Source: Cellvibrio zantedeschiae
GTDB lineage: Bacteria > Pseudomonadota > Gammaproteobacteria > Pseudomonadales > Cellvibrionaceae
Direction of reading: 5' to 3'
DNA length: 64,000 bases
Assembly: GCF_014652535.1 (NCBI RefSeq)
Contig: NZ_BMYZ01000001.1
Span: 744,001-808,000, forward strand
Numbering within the stretch: position 1 is the stretch's first letter; each line of letters starts with the position of its first letter. The translations under genes were made by a program, and so were the position numbers. Shown in pieces: positions 17,343 through 26,203 of the stretch. The notes under the pieces were generated by a model that saw nothing but the letters and a program-made list of their open reading frames with translations, did not search any database and was not told the DNA's origin.

Positions 17343-19289
17343 ATGAGTTATCAAGTTCTCGCTCGCAAATGGCGTCCGCGTATTTTCCGCGAAATGGTTG
17401 GGCAGGAGCATGTCCTGCAGGCGCTGATTAACGCGCTTGATCACAACCGTTTGCATCATGCTTATCTGTTTACCGGTACCCGAGGTGTAGGTAAAACCAC
17501 CATCGCACGTATTTTGGCGAAGTGTTTGAACTGTGAAACCGGTGTGAGCTCCGAACCCTGCGGTACTTGCTCTGCTTGCCGTGAAATTGCCGAAGGCCGT
17601 TTTGTCGATTTGATTGAAGTGGATGCGGCCTCGCGCACCAAAGTTGAAGACACCCGCGAGCTCTTAGAGAACGTCCAATACGCGCCCACTCGCGGCCGTT
17701 ACAAAGTATATTTGATCGACGAAGTTCACATGCTCTCCAACAGCAGTTTCAACGCATTGCTGAAAACACTGGAAGAACCGCCACCGCATGTAAAATTCCT
17801 GCTGGCGACGACTGATCCGCAAAAGCTCCCAATGACAATCCTGTCGCGCTGTTTGCAGTTCAATCTTAAAAACATGACGCCCGAGCGCATCGTCAATCAC
17901 CTCAAGTTTGTGCTTGAGCAGGAAGTCATTCCATTTGAAGAAAGCGCGCTCTGGCTGTTGGGCCGAGCTGCCGACGGCAGTATGCGCGATGCTCTAAGCC
18001 TCACAGATCAATCCATTTCCTACGGTTCAGGCAAAATCACCCAGGCCGAAGTTGCTGCAATGCTAGGCACTTTGGACCAAGCGGCGGTGTATGAAATCGT
18101 TAATGCGCTGGCTTCGCTGGATGGCAAAGCAGTTCTGGGTGCGGTGCAAAATATGGCGGAACAAGCGCCAGACTATGCGAATGCGTTAGCGGAAATGCTG
18201 TCTGTTTTGCACCGAATTGCGATTGCCCAAGCCTTGCCAGAGGCAGTGGATAACAGCCACGGTGATAAAGAGCGGATCATGCAACTTGCACAGCAATTAC
18301 CGGCTGAAGATGTGCAATTGTTTTATCAAACTGCATTGCTCGGCCGCCGCGATTTACCGCTGGCACCTGATGCCCGCGCCGGTTTTGAAATGGTGCTTCT
18401 GCGCATGTTGGCATTTAAGCCGCAAGGCGTAATTGATGTGCCGACTCAATCCTTGCCGCAATCTTCAGCGCAAGCAAGACCGGCACCTGCTGTTGTAGCT
18501 GCTCAGGCAAATGTTTCACCCGCAGCTGTTGCGCCGCAAGTCGCACCTGTTCAGGCTGCGCCTCAATCAGTGCAAACCGCGCCTTCTGCTGCGCCAGTGC
18601 CAGTGTCGGCGCCATCCCAAACACCTCCACCTTTTGATGGCCCTTACGATAATGCGCCGGAAATCAGCGGTGATGAGTATGATGAATATTCGGATGCACC
18701 TGCGTATCTGGATGCAGGCGATTATGGTTCTGTTAATGAGGTACCTGAACCAAAAAAGTCTGAAACGCCTGAAACCCAGGCGGCAGTCATTATTGAAACC
18801 AAGCCTGAAATCATTGCACCTCCTCCTGCACGAGAAGTTATTCAACCGCTCGCTCCTGAGTTGCCGCCCGTTACCGCGAAAGCGGTTCGCAAAGTTCCTT
18901 ACGAGCAAGCTTCACCGCAGGATTGGCCAGAAATTTATTTAGGTCTGGGTGTAACTGGAATTCTGCAAAGTACCGTCGCTAATTGCCAATTGGTTGCGCG
19001 TAACGGCAATGAATTTCAATTTATTGTGGATGAAAACAACAGCACGCTTTATGACCCAAGTCATCAGCAGCGCTTAGCGGATTTGCTCAGCAATTATTTT
19101 ATCGAGCGTGTACACGTAAAAATTCAACCGGGAAAATTAACCGCTGAAACACCAGCGCTGATTGCCAAGCGCCATCAGGAAGAGCGTTATGCCAATGCGG
19201 TGAATGCAATTAAAACTGATCCAATTGTGCAGCAATTGATTGAACATTTTGGCGCAACCCTGCGTGAAGATACTATTCAGGCCATTTAG
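17343..19289 (+). CDS. dnaX: DNA polymerase III subunit tau (gamma by frameshift)
   Basis: 648-aa clamp-loader ATPase. Walker [10 protein letters not shown] (about residues 45-53), zinc cysteines in CLNCETG...CGTCSACRE (about 64-79), Walker B LIDEVHML and sensor [11 protein letters not shown] are all present. The AAA+ core runs to about residue 360. A long Ala/Pro/Gln-rich linker follows, then a C-terminal tau-type domain (about 525-645) that binds polymerase and DnaB. Within the linker lies a -1 frameshift signal (18738-18782) that would give a 473-aa gamma form. ybaB and recR follow, the classical order. Confidence 0.96.
   Translation: MSYQVLARKWRPRIFREMVGQEHVLQALINALDHNRLHHAYLFTGTRGVGKTTIARILAKCLNCETGVSSEPCGTCSACREIAEGRFVDLIEVDAASRTKVEDTRELLENVQYAPTRGRYKVYLIDEVHMLSNSSFNALLKTLEEPPPHVKFLLATTDPQKLPMTILSRCLQFNLKNMTPERIVNHLKFVLEQEVIPFEESALWLLGRAADGSMRDALSLTDQSISYGSGKITQAEVAAMLGTLDQAAVYEIVNALASLDGKAVLGAVQNMAEQAPDYANALAEMLSVLHRIAIAQALPEAVDNSHGDKERIMQLAQQLPAEDVQLFYQTALLGRRDLPLAPDARAGFEMVLLRMLAFKPQGVIDVPTQSLPQSSAQARPAPAVVAAQANVSPAAVAPQVAPVQAAPQSVQTAPSAAPVPVSAPSQTPPPFDGPYDNAPEISGDEYDEYSDAPAYLDAGDYGSVNEVPEPKKSETPETQAAVIIETKPEIIAPPPAREVIQPLAPELPPVTAKAVRKVPYEQASPQDWPEIYLGLGVTGILQSTVANCQLVARNGNEFQFIVDENNSTLYDPSHQQRLADLLSNYFIERVHVKIQPGKLTAETPALIAKRHQEERYANAVNAIKTDPIVQQLIEHFGATLREDTIQAI
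18738..18782 (+). promoter_or_regulatory. Programmed -1 ribosomal frameshift signal in dnaX
   Basis: Slip heptamer A-AAA-AAG at 18752-18758 in the same phase as the Escherichia coli dnaX site (CCA AAA AAG in frame 0). A Shine-Dalgarno-like GAGGT (18738-18742) sits 9 bases upstream. A -1 stop follows at once: GTC then TGA (18761-18763). A 6-bp GC-rich stem CGCCTG/CAGGCG with a 5-base loop (18766-18782) starts 7 bases after the slip site. Slippage gives 472 frame-0 residues plus one Val. Confidence 0.82.
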
Positions 19290-19348
19290 TTTTGGTCAGG
19301 CCAATTTTGGTCAAGCCATTTAATTTTGTAATTGAAAAAGAGGTAGCT

Positions 19349-19666
19349 ATGAACATCGGCGACTTAATGAAACAAGCGCAACAAATGCAAGCCAACATGC
19401 AAAAAATGCAGGAAGACCTCGCTCATGCAGAAGTGAAAGGCGAAGCGGGAGCAGGTTTGGTTTCGGTAGTAATGACGGGCCGACACGATGTTAAGCGCGT
19501 GAATATTGATGCGAGCTTGATGAGTGAAGATAAAGAAATGCTGGAAGATTTACTTGCAGCTGCAGTGAATGATGCCGTAAGAAAAGTTGAAACCCAAAAT
19601 CGGGATCAAATGGCCAAGATGACTGCCGGTATGGGTTTGCCTGCAGATTTTAAAATGCCGTTTTAA
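19349..19666 (+). CDS. ybaB: YbaB/EbfC nucleoid-associated protein
   Basis: 105 aa from the ATG at 19349, preceded by AGAGGTAG as ribosome site. The N-terminal helix is Met/Gln-rich ([20 protein letters not shown]), as in all YbaB proteins. [20 protein letters not shown] and the short C-terminal [15 protein letters not shown] segment complete the fold. It forms dimers that bind DNA and is encoded between dnaX and recR across bacteria. The open frame extends upstream to 19292, but that part is not family-like. Confidence 0.95.
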   Translation: MNIGDLMKQAQQMQANMQKMQEDLAHAEVKGEAGAGLVSVVMTGRHDVKRVNIDASLMSEDKEMLEDLLAAAVNDAVRKVETQNRDQMAKMTAGMGLPADFKMPF

Positions 19667-19747
19667 TTTGAAATAAATATTTTGTTAAGCGGGACGACTC
19701 GATTTACATAACGTTATTACCGAATAAATCTTGAGAAAATTTAATAA

Positions 19748-20356
19748 ATGTTCAGCCCCTTAATCGACGAACTTATGTCATCTCTGCGCTGCTTACCTGG
19801 CGTTGGGCCGAAATCGGCGCAACGTATGGCTTTGCATTTATTGGAGCGCGATCGTGAAGGTGCAGAACGTTTAGCGCAGAGTTTACATAAAGCCGTGGAA
19901 GGTGTCGGCCGCTGCAAAAGTTGCCGCACACTTACTGAGCAGGACTTTTGCGGTATTTGTAATAACGCACGTCGCGACAGCAGCATTATTTGTGTTGTTG
20001 AAACACCTGCAGATGTTTTAGCCATTGAGCAAGCGGGTACTTATCAAGGTAAATATTTTGTATTGCTCGGCCATTTATCACCTATTGATGGTATAGGGCC
20101 AGAAGATATTGGTATCGACCAACTTATTAATTTGTTACAGCAAGCAACAGCAAATGCTGAACCCATTAAAGAAATTATTCTTGCCACAAATCCCACCGTC
20201 GAAGGTGAAGCTACGGCTTATTACATTAGCGAGCGCGCTAAGCACCACAATGTTCTTGTTTCGCGAATTGCACACGGTGTTCCGCTGGGCGGCGAATTGG
20301 AATTTATTGATGGTGGAACCCTGGCGCACGCGTTCTCTAGCCGTAGAAGTTTTTAA
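19748..20356 (+). CDS. recR: Recombination protein RecR
   Basis: 202 aa. Acts with RecO (and RecF) to load RecA on gapped DNA. Order of parts: helix-hairpin-helix [14 protein letters not shown] (about residues 17-30), four-cysteine zinc motif [16 protein letters not shown] (about 57-72), Toprim domain with [14 protein letters not shown] and [12 protein letters not shown], and C-terminal [17 protein letters not shown]. All key residues are present. It follows ybaB by about 80 bases and precedes rnd by three bases. Confidence 0.96.
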   Translation: MFSPLIDELMSSLRCLPGVGPKSAQRMALHLLERDREGAERLAQSLHKAVEGVGRCKSCRTLTEQDFCGICNNARRDSSIICVVETPADVLAIEQAGTYQGKYFVLLGHLSPIDGIGPEDIGIDQLINLLQQATANAEPIKEIILATNPTVEGEATAYYISERAKHHNVLVSRIAHGVPLGGELEFIDGGTLAHAFSSRRSF

Positions 20357-20359
20357 TTT

Positions 20360-21547
20360 ATGATTATTTCCACAGAACCGGTTTGGATTGCGCAGGATGC
20401 AGAGCTTGCAGATTTGTGCACACGCTTGCGTCAGCAAGCAGCAATTGCCGTCGATACCGAATTTATGCGCACGGATACTTTTTATCCAATTGCAGGTTTG
20501 ATTCAACTTGGCGATGGCAAAACCAGTTATTTAATTGATCCGCTCGCTATCCAGGATTTTTCATCTTTGCGCGAACTGATGTTGGATGAGCAAGTTGTAA
20601 AGGTTTTGCACTCGTGTTCTGAAGATATTGAAGTATTTGAGCGTTTGTTAGGTGTGGTTCCGTCCCCCATTTTTGATACGCAAATTGCAGCTGCCTTCGC
20701 TGGTTTTGGTTTTTCCCTCGGTTACGCGGGTTTGGTGAAAGCAGTTCTTGCGATTGAAATTCCCAAAGATGAAACTCGCTCTGACTGGTTGCAACGTCCT
20801 CTAAGTACGTCGCAATTAAAATATGCTGCGCTGGATGTTGCACACATGCTGATTGTGTACGGCAAGTTGCTACAAACTTTGAAAGCAAGCGAGCGTTTGC
20901 AATGGGTGAAAAGTGATTGTGCAGATTTAGTTGTTAATGCGCGTAAGCCTGATGATTATGCTGAAGCTTTTCATAAAGTCGGTTTTGCGTGGAAGTTGCG
21001 GCCGCTGGAATTGGCTATATTGCGCGATCTTTGCATTTGGCGTGAAGTTGAATCGCGTGCGCGCGATATTCCGCGCAATCGTTTAATCAAAGAGCCTTCG
21101 TTATTTGAAATCGCACGTAAGCAACCGCAGGACGCTGCGCATTTGCAGCGCATAGAAGATATTCCTTCGCGTACTTTGCGCAACGATACCGAAACCTTGT
21201 TAAGAATCATTCAGGACAGCGCCGCCACGAATCCAGCCACTTGGCCTGCGCGTTTGGATGCACCGCTAGCACTTAGCGAAGCACCCTTGATGAAATCCTT
21301 AAAAAAATATGTTCGCGATGTGGCGGAGGGGTTGAGCCTGCCTCCTGAATTGTTAATTCGTAAAAGAGAATATGAAGCTATAGCGCGTTCCGGGTTAAAA
21401 GGCGGAACTTATAGTTTGCCTGAGCGTTTACTTGGCTGGCGATATGAAATTATCGGAAAAGGATTATTAGAGGTCGCTCAAAATACCACAGTAGGTATTA
21501 ACAGTTTGGATGCTGAAGAATCTGTTTCACCCACCATCATCGAATAA
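20360..21547 (+). CDS. rnd: Ribonuclease D
   Basis: 395-aa 3'-5' exoribonuclease for tRNA maturation. DEDD exonuclease residues are visible in VDTEFMRTD, HSCSEDIEV (Asp), FDTQIAA and LKYAALDVAHM (Tyr/Asp). HRDC-type helical domains follow (about 205-290 and further C-terminal). The C terminus is longer than the E. coli protein by about 20 residues, which are acidic. The start is three bases after recR's stop, so recR-rnd are likely in one transcript. ycgL and ycgN follow, as in Pseudomonas and enterics. Confidence 0.93.
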   Translation: MIISTEPVWIAQDAELADLCTRLRQQAAIAVDTEFMRTDTFYPIAGLIQLGDGKTSYLIDPLAIQDFSSLRELMLDEQVVKVLHSCSEDIEVFERLLGVVPSPIFDTQIAAAFAGFGFSLGYAGLVKAVLAIEIPKDETRSDWLQRPLSTSQLKYAALDVAHMLIVYGKLLQTLKASERLQWVKSDCADLVVNARKPDDYAEAFHKVGFAWKLRPLELAILRDLCIWREVESRARDIPRNRLIKEPSLFEIARKQPQDAAHLQRIEDIPSRTLRNDTETLLRIIQDSAATNPATWPARLDAPLALSEAPLMKSLKKYVRDVAEGLSLPPELLIRKREYEAIARSGLKGGTYSLPERLLGWRYEIIGKGLLEVAQNTTVGINSLDAEESVSPTIIE

Positions 21548-21574
21548 GCAAACTGTTATTGAGTAACCAAACTA

Positions 21575-21868
21575 ATGAAAATTATTTGCCAGATTTATCG
21601 TAGCCCAAAAGAAGAGGGCATGTATCTTTACGTTAAAAAAGAAGATGGAATCAGTAAAGTTCCAGAAGAATTATTGAGACTTTTTGGTACACCTCAACCC
21701 GCTATGGTGTTGTTGCTAACGCCGGAAAAAAAATTAGCACGCGTGAGTGTCGAGAAAGTCGCAGAAAGCCTTGAGTCGCAAGGTTATTATTTACAATTGC
21801 CGCCGCGCAACGAGCAAGATCCGGAAATGCAGGCTATGCGCACAAAAAATTCCAAACTTTCAGGTTAA
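21575..21868 (+). CDS. ycgL: YcgL-domain protein
   Basis: A 97-aa small soluble protein of the YcgL (UPF0745) family. [20 protein letters not shown] at the start and [20 protein letters not shown] in the middle are diagnostic, and GYYLQLPPR is near the C-terminus. The biochemical role is not established. It lies between rnd and ycgN, with only short gaps. A nine-base duplication, CAGGTTAAG, spans its stop codon and the leader of ycgN. Confidence 0.92.
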   Translation: MKIICQIYRSPKEEGMYLYVKKEDGISKVPEELLRLFGTPQPAMVLLLTPEKKLARVSVEKVAESLESQGYYLQLPPRNEQDPEMQAMRTKNSKLSG

Positions 21869-21885
21869 GGTGCAGGTTAAGTAAA

Positions 21886-22326
21886 ATGCCAGTACAAGTT
21901 TTTTGGCGTGCGAAAAAATTGCATGAAATGTCTCCCGCAGAGTTTGAGTCTCTGTGCGATGGCTGCGGCAAATGTTGCCTGCATAAATTGGAAGATGAAG
22001 ACACCGGCGATGTTTATTACACCAAAGTGGCGTGTCGTTTTCTCGATCACGATACATGTAAATGCCAGGTTTACGCGGAGCGCCAAAAACATGTTCCCGA
22101 TTGCATTACGCTTACGCCGGAATCTGTTAAAGATACATATTGGTTGCCTGAAACCTGTGCCTATCGTTTAATTGATGAAGGCATTCCACTATTTGACTGG
22201 CATCCATTGATATCCGGCGATCCAGATTCAGTTCATAAAGCGGGTATGTCAGTAGCAGGGCAAGTTGTGCACGAAAATTCAGTCAACCCCGACGATCTTG
22301 AAGATCACATTGTGCGTTGGGTGTAA
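21886..22326 (+). CDS. ycgN: YcgN-family cysteine cluster protein
   Basis: 146 aa of the UPF0260/YcgN family. The cysteine cluster is complete: [12 protein letters not shown] near residues 25-36, [25 protein letters not shown] and PETCAYR. Such CxxxCxxCC patterns suggest metal or Fe-S binding; function is unknown. The C terminus ends EDHIVRWV, as in homologues. It overlaps the open frame of the next gene, whose real start lies 8 bases beyond this stop. Confidence 0.93.
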   Translation: MPVQVFWRAKKLHEMSPAEFESLCDGCGKCCLHKLEDEDTGDVYYTKVACRFLDHDTCKCQVYAERQKHVPDCITLTPESVKDTYWLPETCAYRLIDEGIPLFDWHPLISGDPDSVHKAGMSVAGQVVHENSVNPDDLEDHIVRWV

Positions 22327-22334
22327 GGAGAATC

Positions 22335-22862
22335 ATGAGTCAAATCACAACAATACAATATGCGTGGGCGATCTATTTCGCTGGCAGCCTTGGCTGCACA
22401 ATCGCCGCTTGGTGGATGTTTATTTGGGCATGGCGTTTTGTCCGCTACGCAGCAGTTGTTACTGTCCTGACTCTGCTGTTCACGCCTTATGCAATAGATG
22501 CAGAAACCATGACTATGGCACCTGCCATTTACACGCTGGTATTTGAAGGTATGTCGCAAGGCTTGCCAGCGATAACGCCGCTCATAAAACTCATGGTGGG
22601 TATTTGGTTGATTGGGATAATCCTGGTGTTGGTATTTGTAGTGCTTACCCGCAAATCGGGCGAACAAAAATCACCGCGCAATAAACCCAGAGGCACTCAA
22701 TCCTCTAGCTCCCGAAATTCCCGCCGGTTAGAACACCATGGTGGACGTCGCCATGAAACGCCCGTTGTGCGCTCGTCGTCGCGCGGCTTGAGTCGCGATG
22801 AGTTCGAGGCGCGAGAAGAATTGTTGAAAGGCGAAGTGCCCATGCGTGCCATCAGGGATTAG
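22335..22862 (+). CDS. Inner-membrane protein downstream of ycgN
   Basis: 175 aa from the ATG at 22335, chosen for the AAGGAG just upstream. Three hydrophobic segments are visible (about residues 10-30, 33-52 and 80-105). The first two form GSLGCTIAAWWMFIWAWRF and a hydrophobic run after it. The last 60 residues are a basic, Ser/Arg-rich cytoplasmic tail (for example SSSSRNSRRLEHHGGRRHE). I recognise no named domain. Position at the end of rnd-ycgL-ycgN, before a terminator, suggests co-transcription. Confidence 0.75.
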   Translation: MSQITTIQYAWAIYFAGSLGCTIAAWWMFIWAWRFVRYAAVVTVLTLLFTPYAIDAETMTMAPAIYTLVFEGMSQGLPAITPLIKLMVGIWLIGIILVLVFVVLTRKSGEQKSPRNKPRGTQSSSSRNSRRLEHHGGRRHETPVVRSSSRGLSRDEFEAREELLKGEVPMRAIRD

Positions 22863-22876
22863 TTTTAATTTACATC

Positions 22877-22907
22877 AAAAAGCCGGCTCAGCCGGCTTTT
22901 TTTATTT
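22877..22907 (+). terminator. Rho-independent terminator after the ycgN operon
   Basis: AGCCGGC-TCA-GCCGGCT 7-bp GC-rich stem (22881-22897) followed by seven T and preceded by A-rich sequence. Confidence 0.92.
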
Positions 22908-23031
22908 AAGGTGTCAGGAAAATGGCGATTTGCCATTTTAGTGCTATAAATGAATGAAGATATTACCCGGGAATTCAATTGTGAACCTTGGGACATTTAA
23001 CCTTATCGCCGCCTGACAGAAGGCTCTGATT

Positions 23032-25122
23032 ATGCGCAACAGAATATTTTTACTTCTCATTTTATCGGCATGCTTTTCGGTTACGCCTGGTGCATTCGCG
23101 CAGACTTCAGAGCCCGCGAAAGAAGCTAGTCATTCTTCTGCGGTAACTCAATCCAAAAATGAAAAAGCGGTAAAAAAAGAAGACACTAAAACGTCCGCAG
23201 ACGCCAAAAGTAGCGCTGCAACAAAAACTGCCAGTGATAATAAAGCGGCAAAAATATTGCCTTCAGATGTGCGTGTGCTTATAGATGTATCGGGCAGCAT
23301 GAAGCAAACCGATCCTAAAAATTTGCGCAAGCCAGCACTGGATTTGATTGTCCGCTTATTGCCAGATAAAAGCCGCGCGGGTGTTTGGACGTTTGGTAAC
23401 TCGGTCAATATGCTCATGCCTTTCAAGCCAGTGGACGCTGCCTGGCGTAAACAAGCTGCTGCTAAATCCAACGAAATCAATTCTATTGCCATGTATACCA
23501 ATATCGGCAAGGGGTTGGATGAAGTTAGTTTTGACAAAAACTCCCTCAGTCCCGATTACAAAACCCATATAGTGTTATTGACCGATGGTGTGGTTGATAT
23601 TGGCAAAGATGCGGTGGGGAATAATACCGAGCGTCAGCGCATTATTAACGACATTCTGCCTAGCTTGAAATCAGCGGGCTACGTTGTTCACACCATTGCG
23701 CTCTCTGAAAATTCTGACATGGATTTACTGAAGAAAATCTCCATAGCGACCGACGGTGTTTACACATTAGCGGTTTCTGCTGATCAATTGATGAGTGTGT
23801 TTTTAAAAATATTTGATCAAGCAGTTCCTGCAGAACGCGTTCCTTTGGAAAATAACGGCTTTTTAGTTGACGCCAGTATTAAAGAATTTACCGCGCTCAT
23901 TTTCCGTAAACCCGGCGAAGACAGAACTGTTATAGAATCGCCTGAAGGCAAGGAATATTCTGCCACTAACCCCGGCGACGGAATCAATTGGTATCGCACA
24001 GATAAATACGATTTGATTACGGCGGATTTACCCAAAGCCGGGCAATGGAAAATAAAGACCGAGATAGCGCCGCAGAGCCGCATTACCGTGGTGAGTAATT
24101 TGCAATTGATTGTTGATCCTCTAAAGAACAATATTCATAGCAATGATGCATTGCCGGTGTCCTACTCGTTTCAAGAAAATGAAAAAACCATTACTGATAA
24201 AGAATTTTTGGGTTTAATAGAAGCTAACGCCATAGTGGCTAAAGATAACACCGAAGAAAACACCAGCGCTTCGTTTACCGCATCTGTACCACCGGCAGAC
24301 GGCTTTTTTCACCAAAGTTTGAACACTTTTCCTTCAACAGGTGATTATGAACTGCACATATATGTTGATGGAAAAACCTTTAAACGAGAGTTCAAACACA
24401 GCTTAACGGTGCGAGACAGCCTGCTGGTTTTGGAAAAAACCAAAGCTGATGATGAGCATGGTAAAACGACCTACACCTATAAAATATCTACCGATGAGAA
24501 AATAGTTGATATCAAAAAAACACAAGTGAGCGTGAGTATAAAAAATTCACAAAACAACAATCTCGATAAAAATCTAAGCTTGCTGGATTCCAATCGCTGG
24601 GAGTTCTCTTTCTCGCCCATCCAGGAAGGTGAATATAATATTGATATTCGTGCACAAGGCGATTTGTTGGATGGTGGTAAGTTAGATGAAACCTTACACG
24701 CAGATACTTTTACACACACCATTAAAAAGGCTGAGCAAGCTTCATCTGTAGCTAAAGAAGAACCCAAAGCTGTGGAAGAAAAGCCGGAAGAATCCAATAA
24801 TATGTTGCTGTATGCCGCTATTGGTTTGGGCAATTTATTGTTGATAGTCGCAATCTATTTTGCATACAGATTTTTTATGGGCGGCAAGGCAAAAGATGAG
24901 TTGGCGGAGTTTGAAAAAACTTTGGCCGCAACCTCTGCAACTGACGTAAAAAGTTCTGGTAAAGCTTCAGAAGAAAAAACGGTTACAAAAAAGCCGCCGG
25001 AAAAAACTGAAATTGATTTGTCCGATGAAGACCCAGCCCATATTCCCATGAGTGATGATGATTCCAGTCTGGACAAATTATTCCCTTTGGATAGTATGGA
25101 TGACCCTACTGACAAAAAATAG
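23032..25122 (+). CDS. VWA-domain membrane protein (TIGR03503-like)
   Basis: 696 aa. Sec signal peptide (MRNRIFLLLILSACFSVTPG, cleavage near AFA-QT), then a Lys/Ser-rich linker. A von Willebrand A domain follows (about 78-265) with an intact MIDAS DVSGSM (near 85) and LLTDGVVDIG. Extended beta-rich periplasmic regions run to about 580. One membrane helix is at about 592-615, then an acidic cytoplasmic tail. The layout fits the TIGR03503 family as I recall it; role unknown. It precedes a GNAT gene by only 8 bases. Confidence 0.82.
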   Translation: MRNRIFLLLILSACFSVTPGAFAQTSEPAKEASHSSAVTQSKNEKAVKKEDTKTSADAKSSAATKTASDNKAAKILPSDVRVLIDVSGSMKQTDPKNLRKPALDLIVRLLPDKSRAGVWTFGNSVNMLMPFKPVDAAWRKQAAAKSNEINSIAMYTNIGKGLDEVSFDKNSLSPDYKTHIVLLTDGVVDIGKDAVGNNTERQRIINDILPSLKSAGYVVHTIALSENSDMDLLKKISIATDGVYTLAVSADQLMSVFLKIFDQAVPAERVPLENNGFLVDASIKEFTALIFRKPGEDRTVIESPEGKEYSATNPGDGINWYRTDKYDLITADLPKAGQWKIKTEIAPQSRITVVSNLQLIVDPLKNNIHSNDALPVSYSFQENEKTITDKEFLGLIEANAIVAKDNTEENTSASFTASVPPADGFFHQSLNTFPSTGDYELHIYVDGKTFKREFKHSLTVRDSLLVLEKTKADDEHGKTTYTYKISTDEKIVDIKKTQVSVSIKNSQNNNLDKNLSLLDSNRWEFSFSPIQEGEYNIDIRAQGDLLDGGKLDETLHADTFTHTIKKAEQASSVAKEEPKAVEEKPEESNNMLLYAAIGLGNLLLIVAIYFAYRFFMGGKAKDELAEFEKTLAATSATDVKSSGKASEEKTVTKKPPEKTEIDLSDEDPAHIPMSDDDSSLDKLFPLDSMDDPTDKK

Positions 25123-25130
25123 CCTTTACG

Positions 25131-25607
25131 ATGTTGGATCTGCGTGTTGATTTAGAAAAGTGTACATTTGAACTTATCAGCGAACTGCGGTTGCCTTTGG
25201 TTAACCGCTTCTATTCCAGTTGTAATTATCGGGTTAAATGCGGGCGCTTTGAGCGTGTTTACAGCTTAGCCTTAGAAGGCAACATTATTGCGGCAGCGCG
25301 TTTAATTCCCCAGCGTTCCGGTCATTTCCTATTGCGAAATCTGTGTGTTGAGCCAGCCTTGAGAAACCAAGGAGTAGCGAGTTATTTATTGCGCACGCTA
25401 CTGGTAAGTTTGGGTGAAGCAAACTGTTATTGTTATGCGCTTCCGCATCTGCAACATTTTTATTTGTCGTTGCAATTTACACATCTCGCTCCAGAACAAG
25501 TTCCTCAGGATATAGCTGAGATGTATATTCGCCATCGTGAACGCAAGCGCGGTTGGTTCCTTATGGGATACATCAATTCCGCTGGTTTGGCGCAATTAGA
25601 ACCATAA
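25131..25607 (+). CDS. GNAT-family N-acetyltransferase
   Basis: 158 aa. The acetyl-CoA-binding core is visible as [20 protein letters not shown] (R/QxxGxG/A-type motif A, about residues 74-93). It is preceded by the beta strands [20 protein letters not shown]. The acceptor cannot be predicted. The ATG is 8 bases after the VWA gene stop, so the two are probably co-transcribed. The N-terminal region ([20 protein letters not shown]) has no extra domain. Confidence 0.83.
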   Translation: MLDLRVDLEKCTFELISELRLPLVNRFYSSCNYRVKCGRFERVYSLALEGNIIAAARLIPQRSGHFLLRNLCVEPALRNQGVASYLLRTLLVSLGEANCYCYALPHLQHFYLSLQFTHLAPEQVPQDIAEMYIRHRERKRGWFLMGYINSAGLAQLEP

Positions 25608-25672
25608 GTAAAATCTACTGGTTCTTGCGTTTTTCCGGCGCTATGATTCGGCATCAACCAAGGAGATTTGCT

Positions 25673-26140
25673 ATGAATATTAATATTGGTATCAACGAGC
25701 AAGACCGTCAGGAAATCGCGCAAGGTTTATCCAGATTACTGGCAGACACCTATACCCTTTATTTAAAAACCCATAATTTTCATTGGAATGTCACCGGGCC
25801 TATGTTTCAAACCTTACATTTAATGTTTGAAACGCAATATACCGAACTCGCGTTGGCTGTGGACCTAATTGCAGAGCGTATTCGCTCGCTTGGTGTTTAT
25901 GCGCCAGGAACTTACAAGCAATTTGCAACCTTAAGCAGTATTGAAGAAGACGATGGTATTCCAAAAGCGCAAGATATGATTCGTTTGTTAGTTGAAGGGC
26001 AAGAAGCTGTTGTGCGTACTGCGCGCTCGCTTTACGATGTGGTTGAAAAAGCCAACGATGAAGCAACTGCAGATTTACTCACCCAACGTATTCAGCTGCA
26101 CGAAAAAACTGCCTGGATGTTGCGTAGCTTGCTCGAATAA
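25673..26140 (+). CDS. dps: Dps-family ferritin-like protein
   Basis: 155 aa from the ATG at 25673, which has AAGGAG upstream; the frame stays open to 25553 but that part overlaps the GNAT gene. The Dps ferroxidase region is clear: [17 protein letters not shown] and [20 protein letters not shown] supply the His, Asp and Glu ligands. Homododecamers of this family oxidise and store iron and protect DNA. No lysine-rich DNA-binding tail is present at the N terminus, so DNA binding is uncertain. A strong terminator follows. Confidence 0.93.
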   Translation: MNINIGINEQDRQEIAQGLSRLLADTYTLYLKTHNFHWNVTGPMFQTLHLMFETQYTELALAVDLIAERIRSLGVYAPGTYKQFATLSSIEEDDGIPKAQDMIRLLVEGQEAVVRTARSLYDVVEKANDEATADLLTQRIQLHEKTAWMLRSLLE

Positions 26141-26153
26141 TTTCTCAGCACAT

Positions 26154-26190
26154 AAAAAAAGCCGATCCCGTGAGGGGCCGGCTTTTTTTA
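26154..26190. terminator. Rho-independent terminator after dps
   Basis: 10-bp stem AGCCGATCCC / GGGGCCGGCT with one mismatch and one G-T pair, GTGA loop (26160-26183). A-run on the left and T-run on the right, so it can also serve the convergent kinase-like gene. Confidence 0.88.
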
Positions 26191-26203
26191 TGTCGGAAAA
26201 ATG

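Noticed and set aside
19292-19348. N-terminal extension of YbaB
   Set aside because: The extra residues precede a good ribosome site and a canonical YbaB start at 19349.
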